Part shown: in pieces, positions 45,956 through 56,451 of the stretch | How the letters are laid out: every line of letters starts with the position of its first letter | Position numbering within the stretch: the first letter of the stretch is position 1 | Source: Neofusicoccum parvum | Lineage: Eukaryota; Ascomycota; Dothideomycetes; Botryosphaeriales; Botryosphaeriaceae | Length of the DNA: 64,000 nt | NCBI GenBank assembly: GCA_020912385.1 | Contig: CP087208.1 | Location: forward strand, 3,224,001 to 3,288,000 | Reading direction: 5' to 3' | The notes under the pieces: generated by a model | Seen by the model: the letters and a program-made list of their open reading frames with translations, nothing else | Told to the model about the DNA's origin: nothing | Database searches by the model: none | Made by a program: the position numbers and the translations under genes

Positions 45956-48769
45956 ATGTACGTTAAGCTAAGACTTAAAGAGAAGAAGAAGAAGAAGAAC
46001 GAAGAAGAGAACTTAAATACAAAGAGGGCTTGGTATCACGTGACTGCCGATGATCCTCTGAGGCTTCTCCTGAGGCTTCAGACCCTAACACTACGCATTG
46101 GTACACTTATTCCCGAGTCCATTTGGCCAGAAATCATCAAGACAGCAGGCTATATCCATAATAGGACTCCTACGAGAAAGCACAACTGGAAAACACCATT
46201 TAAGAAAGTCACAAGCAAGAAACCAAACATTTTACACCTTAAAGTATTTGGCTGCAGAGCGTATACACTAAGGAAAGGGCTTCCACGTACGCAGAAGCTC
46301 GTAGAGCGCGTACACCTTGGTCACCTTATTAGATACGACTCAACGAACATCTTCCGCATCTGGATACCCAGCCAAGAGAGAGTAATTCGCACTAGAGATG
46401 TTATCTTCAATGAAGACGAATTCTACAATCCAGAGGACCCAGATCTCACACAACTACTCCAAGAAGAACCCTTAGAGTTCATTCAAACGTTGGAAATTCC
46501 AGTACTACCTGAACTACCACAGGTAGAAGACCAAATGGAAGATGAGATTGTGGTACAAATCCCTACCTATCATGCCACACAACAGGAAGATGGTCCAGGT
46601 CAGAGGACTGCCCAAGACCAAGGGGGTGAATCAGATAGTAGCTCTGATCACGTGCTACAGCAACCAACACAACAGCACTCAGATCAAGCTCCAGATCAGC
46701 CCTTAGAGCAGCAAACAGACCAGTCAACCAAGGAAAATCAACAAATTCCCACTCCAGGTCCTTCAGAGCAAGAAAGCAATTCAGATGGCCAACCGCATGA
46801 AATCCAATCACCTGACCAAGAAGTGGAAGATAACACGTTATGTCTTCCAGGCCTTCTTCCTGTACAATACGACACCCCGCCTGCGCCTGGCGCAGCGCGA
46901 GGTAATAGAGCACCAAGAGGGAACCTAATATCTGCAAAATTCAGCCAGGAAAACGTCGTTCAGGACCAACAGCACCAAGGAGGACCAAGACGTTCTACAC
47001 GAAGACAAGCGTACGCTTCAGTACTTACAGAGACGCAAGGAGGAACCAACGCATCATTCCACCATGCATTTGCAGCAGCATTCGGCCTTTCAAGGCCCCA
47101 ACCCAATGAGAAAGCAAGGATTCACAGAGATCAACTTCCACCTGAGCCAAAGTCCTTCAAACAGATGCTCAAACACCCTGAAGCTCCAGGATTTATTCAG
47201 GCATTGAAGTCTGAAATTCGCAGCCTCGTTGACTATAAAACCTGGAAACTAGTCAAGCGTCATGCTGCTACACAAGCCAACAAACGAGTTATTCCACTCA
47301 CATGGGTATTTAAGTACAAATTCGACACCGAAGGATACCTTATCAAGCACAAGGCAAGACTCTGTGTTCGAGGAGACTTACAAGTCACGGAACAAGACAC
47401 CTACGCGGCTACATTAGCAGCCCGAACCCTTCGAAGCCTTACCGCAATCATGGCCGCTTTTGACCTTGAATCAAGACAAGTGGACGCAATCAACGCCTTT
47501 GTCAATAGCCTTATTGACGAGGAAACTTATTGTGAACTCCCGGAAGGAATGTACCTTCTCGAAGAATATCAGGGGCTTGAATCAGGTCTCATCCTTCAAC
47601 TTCTGAGAGCTCTATACGGACTCAAGCAATCCCCTACCCTTTGGAGCAATCATCTCTCAGCAACGCTACAAGAGCTTGGACTCTCACAAGTACCAGGAGT
47701 CAATTGCCTTTTTGCCAACGAGTTCATGCTCCTATTCTTCTATGTGGATGACATTGCAGTCATCTATGCAAAGCAGAATGAGCACAAAGTGGACGAATTC
47801 CAACGCAGACTCCAGGACACTTATCAACTCCGCATCCTTGGTGAACTCGAGTGGTTCTTAGCAATCAGGATTATTAGAGACAGATCTCAAAGAAAGCTTT
47901 GGCTTTGTCAGGATTCCTATATTGAGAAGATTGTAGCCAAGTTCAATATTTAAGGAAAGCTCCCACCAACGCCTCTTCCAGTTGAGGACCTCCAGGCCTC
48001 CTAGGAACAGGCCTCAGCACAGGATATTCACACCTACCAACAGAAGATTGGCTCAATCAACTTCGTAGCAGTCGTCACGCGCCTAGACATTGCACAAGCA
48101 GCCTCAAAGCTTGTAGAATACCTGCAGAACCCCTCTTAAAGACATCAACAGCTTGCCACACGGGTCATTCAATACCTTACAGCAACCAAGTACGTTGCAA
48201 TTGAGTTCAATCCTCTCCAGACGGAACCAAAGAACATCTTCCTAGCCTGCAGCGATGCCTCATTTGCAAATGACCTAGACACAAGAAGATCCGCCCAAGG
48301 CTACGTCTTTTAGCTCTTTGGTGGCCCCATTGACTAGAAAGCAAGCAAGCAGAAGACTGTTACTACCTCAAGCACTGAAGCCGAGTTTCTCTCCCTATCA
48401 ACCACAGCAAAGGAGCTTCTCTGGTGGGAAAGGCTCTTTCAGCACATACGCTTCAATCCAGACCATCACTTGTTAATACAATGTGATAACAGGCAAACAA
48501 TACGCCTCCTTGACGAATCCACACCTAAGCTTACCACCAAGTTGCGCCATGTGGATATCCATCAGCACTGGCTCCGCCAGGAAGTCAAAACCAAGCGCAT
48601 CAGACTTCAGTGGACTCCCTCAGCTGAAATAGTAGCAGATGGCTTAACGAAGCCACTGCCCCCTCAAAGATTCAAGCAATTCGTCAAGCAATTGAACCTT
48701 TCAGACATCAAAGAGCTCATTCAGCCCTTAGGAGTTTCAGCAACTAACAATGCTCCTGATGACAATTGA
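45956..48769 (+). pseudogene. Ty1/copia pol remnant: integrase end, RT and RNase H
   Basis: An open 665-codon stretch (45956-47953) holds the C-terminal part of integrase (AGYIHNRTPTRKHNWKTPF, LKVFGCRAYTLR), a Gln-rich linker, and reverse transcriptase (LTWVFKYKFDTEGYLIKHKA, RALYGLKQSPTLW, FFYVDDIAVI). RNase H follows to 48769 (LACSDASFANDLDTRRSAQG, TTSSTEAEFLSLSTTAKELL, KLRHVDIHQHWLRQE, ADGLTKPLPPQRF) but is broken by in-frame stops near 47951, 48001, 48137, 48312 and 48336. Gag, protease and the integrase core are missing. A purine tract (AAAGGGGGTG, about 48854-48863) follows. Confidence 0.85.
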
Positions 48770-48862
48770 ACTCGATCAGTACTTCCCAAATTGGACACTC
48801 TCTTACTCTTTTCACTATTTGCTCTGTTAGAATAAGCACCAGACTGCTTATTCTAAAGGGGG

Positions 48863-49100
48863 TGTGTCAACCACATTGGCCCGTAATCACGTGTTTTGTT
48901 TGCTTTTGCTTATACACGCGTTCTTTCTTTACTTTTTGCCGCACCATACACTTACCCCTACACACCTCATTTACCCCGATTATGCGTATTTCCGTAAATC
49001 CGATCATTACACGTATATAGCAGGCCTCAGTAGCAACAATGAGAAAACCAGCGGTGTATTCTTTCTCGCGCCGTTCGACACAAGATGAACCTGAATGCCT
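48863..49100 (+). repeat. Probable copia 3' LTR start
   Basis: Directly after the purine tract, sequence begins TGTGTCAACCACATTGGCC and includes ATCACGTG, as expected for a copia LTR. It differs from the LTR family at 45149. The right end is approximate and no 5' partner is seen. Confidence 0.4.
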
Positions 49101-49564
49101 AGTCAAAATAGAAACCCAAAATGGAGCGCAGTTCTGCTAATTGGACATGACTACAGTGTGAGGGCTTGCACCCGGCATGCTCGCGGAAATGCAGTGGCAT
49201 TTCTACCTACAAGAAGACTAAGCTGAAGAGGAAAGGGATAGAGAAAAGACGAGCGCAGTGCGAGTAATATACACCCTACGCACTGACCACTTTCCAGATT
49301 TGGTATATTCTCGAACCTTCTAGTCCCGGCTACTGGCTGCTTGCCGCAGGAACCATCCAAGGCATCCTACGGGTCCAACCCGTGACATACAGTGCTTCTC
49401 AAGTTTGGGTTACGAGAACGAGGACTAGTGCGTAAGGAGTGGAAGCATCTATCTACGTGTCGGTGTATCTACATTTAATGAGGGGAAATAATGCCTTAAT
49501 AGAAAAGACCTTTATTGTTGCGCTGTCGAGGCAGTTCCAATTTACAACTACTGACTTTCGTGAA
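49101..49564. other. Intergenic, no gene recognised
   Basis: About 460 bp between the probable LTR and the thioredoxin-reductase fragment; nothing recognised. Confidence 0.35.
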
Positions 49565-49873
49565 TTACCACCAGCTGCGCGAAAAGTCTTCCTCAATGAT
49601 TTGTTTGTTTGCCCCAAATCCGGCTCGGATCCCGTCCGCCATAGCGATTGCGACTTGTTGAAAGGGAGTTGCACAGTCTCCGCAGGCGAAAACCCCTGGA
49701 CGAGATGCTTCTTGGAAAGGCGAAATAATCGCAAGGTTTCCGTGTGACGAGAGCTTCAAGCCGAGACTCTTGTGAAAGCCACCAGCCAACTCGGTTTGTG
49801 GTTTGTGGATAAGGAACCCGAATGTCTCCTCGCTCCCGTCCTCGAAGACAACTTTGGTGGAGGCACCCACTTC
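49565..49873 (-). pseudogene. C-terminal fragment of a thioredoxin-reductase-like flavoprotein
   Basis: About 100 codons on the minus strand. The block GVFACGDCATPFQQVAIAMA, then DGIRAGFGANKQIIEED, is the FAD-contacting C-terminal segment of thioredoxin-reductase/GliT-like enzymes. The NAD domain, CxxC centre and N-terminal FAD domain are absent. Its 5' end abuts a NACHT fragment in a different frame at about 49870, which suggests a rearrangement junction. Confidence 0.7.
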
Positions 49874-50284
49874 TCGATGAAGTTTTTCAACAGTGCGTTC
49901 TGATCGCGGGTGTTGAGCTTGTCGATAGCATCGACGATAATGTAAACCGGCCTGTCTAGCCTGGATATTCGGTCTAGTAGGGCTCTTTCAATCTCGGTCT
50001 CGCCCGCCTTTTTGATATTGTCGAACTCTTTGGTCCTCCCGGCGCCTTTGTTGGGTATCTGATCCCAGAATGTCAGAAGCACATTCCGAAGATCCTTCTG
50101 CTGACTGTTCGCAAGGTCCGTATAGAAGTAGAGTAGTTGGACGTCGATTCTTTTCTGGAGCTCTTCGATCACCCGCGAACTACCGGGATGGAGAGGTCAG
50201 CTCCTCGCCCAAGTGCTAATCATCCACGCACAGGAGATAGGGGTTTATTTACACCAGCGTTGTCTTTCCACAACCGACTGCCAT
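49873..50284 (-). pseudogene. NACHT-domain (fungal NLR) fragment
   Basis: Two exons on the minus strand: from 50284 to 50253, then 50179 leftward to about 49873, with a 73-nt intron. Joining them gives the P-loop VGCGKTTLVSRVIEELQKRI. It continues with LLYFYTDLANSQQKDLRNVL and the Walker B-type YIIVDAIDKLN, as in fungal NACHT proteins. Everything after about 130 residues of the domain is missing, replaced by the thioredoxin-reductase fragment; no N-terminal domain could be connected upstream. Same strand as, and about 0.85 kb downstream of, the HeLo gene. Confidence 0.7.
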
Positions 50285-51128
50285 TGCATTAGCACTCTAT
50301 CCATGGAGATCGAATGGACAGGTGCATACCCCGACCATGTACCCACAGAATGGAGTGGCCACTTTTTCCACCATCCCACTTTATGAATTCATCTCTCCGC
50401 AGAATCCAGTTGCAAGTGCCCTTGTTCCGAGACTTCGCTACGTTGTTGTGGGACTTGAGGGCAAGGGTCTTGAGGGAAGTCGGACTGCTGGCTGACTCGG
50501 AAAATTCTGAACAGGTGGACAGATTAATAACCGCTGCACTGTCAGCAGGTCAGAATGATGCAAAACGTACTGTTGATCACGATTGTCCCCGAGTTGCTCC
50601 CCAACTGCCACCCACTGTTCTCTTCGGTGGTGAAGCTTATTGGGGTTGCATTTGCCTGCGTAGCAATTATCGCCATCTTGCACCACCAGTGCCAAATTGA
50701 AAACCTGGTTCGGGAGAATAGAGGAAATGATGGCTGTCGTGAAATTTGGAGGAGTAAACGAATGCTCCGACGCCGGATGAGACATCCGACACAGCGGGCT
50801 GCGTGTGTTGGGACTCATTGCCTGCCTTTGTCTTCGTAAGCAAGCCGTGGAACTGTGGGCCAATTATACACACCGCCATGCAGCGACGATAACATCGCCA
50901 GAAATTACTTAGATAGCCGAGCATACCCACAAGTGCTCGTGTAGAGGTCAAACCTAGCATACAACACGAGATGAAATCCCCAACGGTTGGAAGCCTGCTC
51001 CAGATCACTGCGATTAGATGGAAATTCTGATTTGCCATGCATTCAAACTTTGAACACGTTCCTCTCCAAGCTGAAGAAAATGGAAATCGCAGCTACATAG
51101 AGAACAAATCAGCCCAACAGCGGAGGGC
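50285..51128. other. Spacer between HeLo gene and NACHT fragment
   Basis: About 840 bp. Overlapping open frames exist on both strands but none has a convincing domain; may contain the eroded N-terminal part of the NLR. Confidence 0.35.
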
Positions 51129-51926
51129 TCAATTAGCCTGACCGTAATGGTTGTTGTACTTGTTGGTCATGTTCTTGCTGAAGCTAAGGCCATTCATTGT
51201 GCCAGACATGTATCCCTGTTGAAGCCCGTAGTTGTTCTTTGTCGAGAAAGAAACATTGCCACCCTCATTTTTGGACTTGAGTGCCTCTTCCACAGCAACT
51301 TTCAGATAAGGGTCGCACTCCTGCGCGATATCTGCGAGTTTGCTGAGGTACGTCTTTCCAATGCCCTCACACTCTCCGTTACTGAGCTCCTGCAACTTCT
51401 TCTCCCTGTCCTCGGTCGGAAACAGCTTTTCAAGATCCTCAACGAGCTCGAGGATTTTCGCGATAAACTCCAAAAACAGTTCCTTCTTGTAGATAGCCCA
51501 CTGGATGCCGTGCGCGGCGTTGGAAAGTTGGGCCTGTCGTTTCTTGATCGTTCCGCGGAGTTTTCGGCGCAGCGTCTTCAGGACGGACGGCATTTCCTAG
51601 TCGGGGTCGATCACCTCCTCTGCTGTGCCGCTTTGGGGCCTCATGCGCTCGGACTCTTCGCGGGCTTCGCCGAAAATGTCGTTGATCTCCTGCAGAATGT
51701 TCACCGCGTCCTCGGGGTTTGCAATGGCGAGGGCCGTTTCGTCTCCATTGGGGCTCTTGCAGATTCCAGCCGCCTCCCCCCAGCGGGAGAGACGGAGCTG
51801 AATGATGTCGAGCTTGATTTGGAGGGCCGCAAAGTCTTTCCCGAACGACCGTGCAATCTGTATGCGTTCGAAGCAATCGAGAGCCTCATTGAAAACGGTG
51901 ATGGTGGTGTTGGCAATTTCGGTCAT
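51129..51926 (-). pseudogene. HET-S-like HeLo-domain protein with amyloid-like tail, one in-frame TAG
   Basis: Minus-strand frame of 266 codons from ATG 51926 to the stop at 51129, interrupted by one TAG at 51599-51597. Both sides match the HeLo domain of HET-S: before it, EALDCFERIQIARSFGKDF and LDIIQLRLSRWGEA; after it, LRRKLRGTIKKRQAQ and KILELVEDLEKLFP. HeLo proteins are cell-death execution proteins that act at membranes when their C-terminal prion motif is templated. The tail is Gly/Asn-rich and carries NNYGLQQGYMSGTM, which resembles the PP-type (RHIM-like) amyloid motif of fungal NLR systems rather than the duplicated HET-s repeats. A 108-nt in-frame intron (GTGAAC donor to CTAG) could skip the TAG but would remove a core helix, so a nonsense change is preferred. 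Confidence 0.75.
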
Positions 51927-53266
51927 GATGGGCGTTTTCGGAGGATAGAAAGTTGAGTTACGTGGTCGAGTGTCTATTTTCAGCGGAGATTTGTGAAGGG
52001 CTCGGGATGAGGCACACAGACGGTACGGCACGACCCGTCTACCTTAATCTCTAATTTGCCGCTTTCTTAGACCACTTTCCCGCTGGCAGGGACCTTGCCT
52101 ACTTAGGGGAGAAGCACAGCGTGCCAGCACACCAAGTAGTCTTTGCACCGTCTTCTAATCAGAGTTCGCGAAGGCGGTCAGGGTAACAGTGGATCTTTGA
52201 CAGGTCGGAGCATAAGGCAAAGGAACTCACGAGACCCCACTGCTGGCTACGTGGTAGACCATCTGTTTCTCTTTTTCTGCTCTTTTCCCCGGAAGACCTA
52301 GCTGTGGTTTCGGAGGTGAGTTTTGCACGTATGGAACAACTAGCTAAACGTTGGTTGACGATCTCCTGGGCTGTTTGACTCACATCGCAACGTCATGCGC
52401 ACGAGCTGTCGACGGGTTCAATGCTCAGAACTCTTTATAATTTTCTCTCCCCTATGCCGCCATAACAACATTAGTATCTAGAAAATATCAGACTCGATTG
52501 TTGAGCTCGAGTTCGCAATACTTATTTCCCGAGCATGATTAAATATTCAAGAGGAGTTCTTGACCTCAAAAACTAATTGCCTTCATTGAACACTTCGTCC
52601 CGTGGAGAATCATAATAGATTTCGTGGAGCGAGTCAAAAACGATGCGTTGTGGCCCCGCTACGGATTACATTCGGAGAGCTTGCGTAACTTGACAACTCA
52701 CGTGTGGGGGCCAGATTTTAGGGCTGACTGCAGACTGTTGGGACGTGGCCTACTTTTTGGGCGTCCAATTAGGAGTCCACGCCTATCGCATGGAACAATT
52801 CAATGTCGATAAGTGGAGACGTTGAGCGTATCGTTTTGAAAAGTGAACCCATGCAAACAAGGTGCTTGGCGGCAGCATTAACCGGAGGCAGATCTCATAT
52901 TGACATCTTGCTGGACCCCGTAATCTTAAACCACTCACGTATACACATAAAGGTATTCACTTCCCAGAAAAATACATCACTAACAAACTCGCTTGGGACA
53001 GCGGCAACGAGAGCGTTCAGTACTTAATGCCCTCTTTAGAGAACAGGGGAACAGTAAAGTAGATTGGCTATTCCCTGGAATTCGCCCTGTTGCGTAAAAC
53101 TATTAAAGAGAAATGTGCCGTTCGCTTTCGTTGTGAGAGATTATCCTGTATAAATCGACAGCTATGCTCCGCAAGATTCCGGGGAATCGACAGGGCTCCG
53201 ATTTCGGAAGATAGGTAAACGTTCTTAATCACTGTTCAGTACAGAAGCAAATGCTTGGCTACGGAG
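51927..53266. other. Intergenic, no gene recognised
   Basis: About 1.3 kb upstream of the HeLo gene. A short minus-strand frame at 52159-52383 has no motif. Nothing else supported. Confidence 0.35.
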
Positions 53267-53533
53267 CTAAACGGTTGGACAGAATTTTCTATGATGGGAG
53301 AAAACTCGCCTTCGGCTTTTTTTTTTTTTTTTTTTGAATTGAGGCTGATATAACACACACCAATCATTCACATATTCATTAGCCGCAGAGGTATCTTGGA
53401 TGCCCTTCACCTCCTCTTCCCACGCAGGCACGGTCATATTCCCCGGTGCCCACTCCCAGGGTGACTGCGCAAACACGGTCGTCCTCGGAACAACACCCAA
53501 ACGCCGTCTCAAGCCCGCGCATAGTGCCGCCAT
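53267..53533 (-). other. Short open frame ending in an A19 tract
   Basis: 88 codons on the minus strand (MAALCAGLRRRLGVVPRTTV...). A run of 19 A (plus strand T at 53317-53335) lies near its end and encodes lysines. No family recognised. It could be a gene fragment or a retroposed piece with a poly(A) tail; no flanking duplication was found. Confidence 0.25.
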
Positions 53534-53874
53534 TGTTGCTATTTAAATTACGAGTACTTACTAAATGAATGGGACGATGCCATGCTTTAGCAGATTCATC
53601 CCCGGGAGTTTCGATAGCCAGATATGTCTCACAAAGGACGGCAGATTGAGTGCAACCTCATGGCAAAATATATACTTTTATTCGTTCCTTGAAGGGCCTT
53701 TCTCCATCAAATTTCTCCACAGCAGTTATTAAATTTAACAAAGCATCAAGGTTCAAGAGAGAGCAGCTGTAGGGGAGAAGCTAAGCATCAACTACATCAT
53801 GGTGGTTTAGCACCATCGTTGAAAAGCCCATCTCCACTGCCTCGAATGCCTGAAGCTGCATCTCACCACTTTTC
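53534..53874. other. Intergenic, no gene recognised
   Basis: About 340 bp downstream of the beta-helix gene; presumably its polyadenylation region lies here. Confidence 0.3.
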
Positions 53875-55305
53875 TCAAAGCGGCTTCAATGACCCACCTC
53901 CGCTCAGCTCATAGGTACTCCCATTCAACCACGCATTCCCGTCCGCGCTCCCATCGTACGTCACGGTAAACCCACCGCTCTCCACATTCCCAAACGCCGC
54001 ATCCTCGTTCGTGAAGTTCCCAACCACCGAATCCCCGGTGACGGTCCACTTGCTCGTCGCATCCAGCACCACATCCACCGTCCCGTTGACGTCACCACCC
54101 TCGCCCAGCACCACCTTGCCGGTCCACGTCGAGTACGAGTTCAAGCTCCAGGTCACGGCGCTCCCGTTGTACACCACGACATCGCCGACGAGATCGCTCT
54201 CCTCGACCACCACATCGACCTCGGCCGGCAGGATGGCCGCGTTCTCCTCGGCGCCCGCAAAGTACGAGAACTCCTGCGTGACCTGCGAGCTGTTCGCGAC
54301 CAGCAGCAAGCCCGACACGGTGACCAGCCGCGAGCTGCGCAGCGCCACCTCGGCGATCGTGTTCCCGAACCACAGCGCCGGGGCGCCCTCGTCCGTGACG
54401 TTGAGCTTCGAGTCGGTGAACGACAGCGTGGCACCCGCCGTCCGGGTCTGCGAGCTGAACATGACGGTGCCGGCCAGCAGGCCGGCCTCGAAGTCGACGG
54501 CGTCGAAGACGGCGGCCTGCGGGCCGTCCATGAACAGCGCCGGCGCGCGCTCGGCCCTGCCCGCGACGGCGGTGCCGGCCACGGTGCCGAGCGCGTAGAA
54601 CAGCGCCGACCCGATGCCGACCGTGTGCGCGACGCTGTCCGTCACGTTGACCGTGCCGGCCGGGTTGTCGCCCGAGAACGACGAGCACCGGTTGCCGCCG
54701 CTGTAGTGCCGCAGCCGCCGCCCCACGATCGTGCCGTTGCCCGCCGCGTACAGCCCGTGGCTGACCGGGCCCGACGAGTACAGGTCCGAGTCGGAGATGT
54801 AGACGATGGTTGAGGCGCCGTAGGCGAAGACGTTGGCCGCGCCGTTGTGCACGGTGATGTTGGAGTGGGTGATGGTGGCGGTGCTGTCGTTGGCGACGTT
54901 GATGGCGGCGTTGAGGCCGTAGAAGGAGGCTTGGTAGCTGGGCTGTGTTAGAGTTGCTTTTGAGGACACGTGAGGGGACCGCGCATACAGGTTCGAGCTG
55001 TAACCATACTTGACGACGTCAACATAAGAGAGGTTGAGCGAGGTGCCTTCGGTCACAACGATCACGCTCGTGTCGTTGGCGTCGACCGTGAAGGTGGTGT
55101 GGTCTGCGCTGGTGTCGTTGCCGTCGGTGTAGTAATACGGCCCCTCGATGGCATTGGTCTGGTAGAGGATGGGCTCGATGTCGTACACGGCCTTGATGGC
55201 GTTGTCGGACGCATCGGCGGCCAGGTCTGCAGAGTCGCTTGGATCCCCCACCGAGACTGCGGCCGTCGCCAGACGTGCGAGTGCGAGAAGCAGAAGCGAC
55301 GACAT
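53875..55305 (-). CDS. Secreted right-handed beta-helix protein
   Basis: 476 aa without introns. Signal peptide MSSLLLLALARLATAAVS. The mature protein is made of short repeating beta strands rich in Thr, Ser, Val, Gly and Asn (for example ATITHSNITVHNGAANVFAY, YISDSDLYSSGPVSHGLYA), the pattern of single-stranded right-handed beta-helix proteins and some adhesins. Many N-glycosylation sequons (NDT, NVT, NGT, NGS). No catalytic motif of pectinases seen. Start chosen at the ATG directly before the hydrophobic stretch. The gene is GC-rich, which creates long antisense open frames. Probably extracellular or cell-wall associated. Confidence 0.75.
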   Translation of the reverse strand: MSSLLLLALARLATAAVSVGDPSDSADLAADASDNAIKAVYDIEPILYQTNAIEGPYYYTDGNDTSADHTTFTVDANDTSVIVVTEGTSLNLSYVDVVKYGYSSNLYARSPHVSSKATLTQPSYQASFYGLNAAINVANDSTATITHSNITVHNGAANVFAYGASTIVYISDSDLYSSGPVSHGLYAAGNGTIVGRRLRHYSGGNRCSSFSGDNPAGTVNVTDSVAHTVGIGSALFYALGTVAGTAVAGRAERAPALFMDGPQAAVFDAVDFEAGLLAGTVMFSSQTRTAGATLSFTDSKLNVTDEGAPALWFGNTIAEVALRSSRLVTVSGLLLVANSSQVTQEFSYFAGAEENAAILPAEVDVVVEESDLVGDVVVYNGSAVTWSLNSYSTWTGKVVLGEGGDVNGTVDVVLDATSKWTVTGDSVVGNFTNEDAAFGNVESGGFTVTYDGSADGNAWLNGSTYELSGGGSLKPL

Positions 55306-56451
55306 GGTGAGAAATGACGCAAGTTCGGATGAAATGTGGAGCAGAGAGGGTCCTGGATCCAAGTGACCGACTGAGGATCTCGCAAATCACTGCGCACCGA
55401 CACATCGTCTCTCAGCACACACACAACGTTATATACACCTTTTCCTCCACCCTTGGCAACTGTAAAACATTGCGCTGCGCCAGAGAGGGCCCGAAGTTTA
55501 GGGAAAACCCCGGGACCGCAAAGCTGAAGGTAAAATGAGCTCATCGTCACCGGTTTCCTGTTCCTAGCCACTACCCCGCGGCTGTTTCCCAAAGAAAGCA
55601 TAGCGGGATGCGGCGTTTATGAGGGTGTGCCCGAAGCAGTAGGCAAAAGCGGGAGGTTCTGGGGGAAAATCCGGGGTAGCGTGCGTTCCCCGCGTCGGGT
55701 TACGCGTCAGCGTGGAGCCGAGCGGGATCCCGAGGCGCCGCCCACGGCAACGCCCGCGCGACACTCCATCGGAAGGTGGGCCTGAGGCCGAGCTGCTGTG
55801 TCCAATGGATCCCCTCAGGTTGTAGCCGGGCGCAAGTAGGCGCGGATGGACGAGTGGACGTTGAAGTCGGTGCTCAACAGACGAAGACGGGAGGCGGAAC
55901 CCGGTACGGGCGCCACCCGGCTGGGCGTGTGATTGGCGGGCGCGGACGGTGCTAGACAAGCTCTGTTTCAAGCTTGGCAATTTTCTTGATCGAACCCTAT
56001 TTGCAAGGAGAACTTGACCGGTACATATTTTGGCTACAATATTGACAATCCTCTCCCCTGAGTGCCCTTGACCGGATGGGCTATGTTCTGATGTCTCCGG
56101 TAGTGAGATATGGAGGTTTGGCAGAGTGCGATTGAAAGCCACGGCTTGCAAGGGTCCCTCCGGCCTGGCGTTGCTGTCAAGTCGACTCTGGTTAATCGTG
56201 TTCGTAAACGTATCCCGCATTTGCATCTCCTGTTTTGACTGCTGATATCTTCTTCGACATGATCCCCTGGTAGCCCTTGATCTGAACGCGGCTTCATTGG
56301 CGTCGATGATCCTAAGGAAGGCCCAAGCCGCGCATACATCACGAATGAACGCGGAAGGCCATCCTCAGCTTCGCAAAAAGACAACAGGAAGAAAGAAATT
56401 CCATTTTAGCGGGTATCAAAAGTCATGTACATAATGCAGCAGAAAATCAAC
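55306..56451. other. Intergenic, no gene recognised
   Basis: About 1.15 kb. A 220-codon minus-strand open frame (56226-55564) has no domain, low-complexity Arg/Pro/Ser composition and no splice or start context, so it is not called. Confidence 0.4.

Noticed and set aside
50667..51038. GFQFG-containing frame upstream of the NACHT fragment, considered as an N-terminal PP-type motif
   Set aside because: Spacing of the glycines does not fit the motif well, the frame cannot be joined to the NACHT P-loop, and the surrounding translation looks non-coding.
55564..56226. 220-codon minus-strand open frame
   Set aside because: No domain, biased composition, no supporting splice or promoter features.
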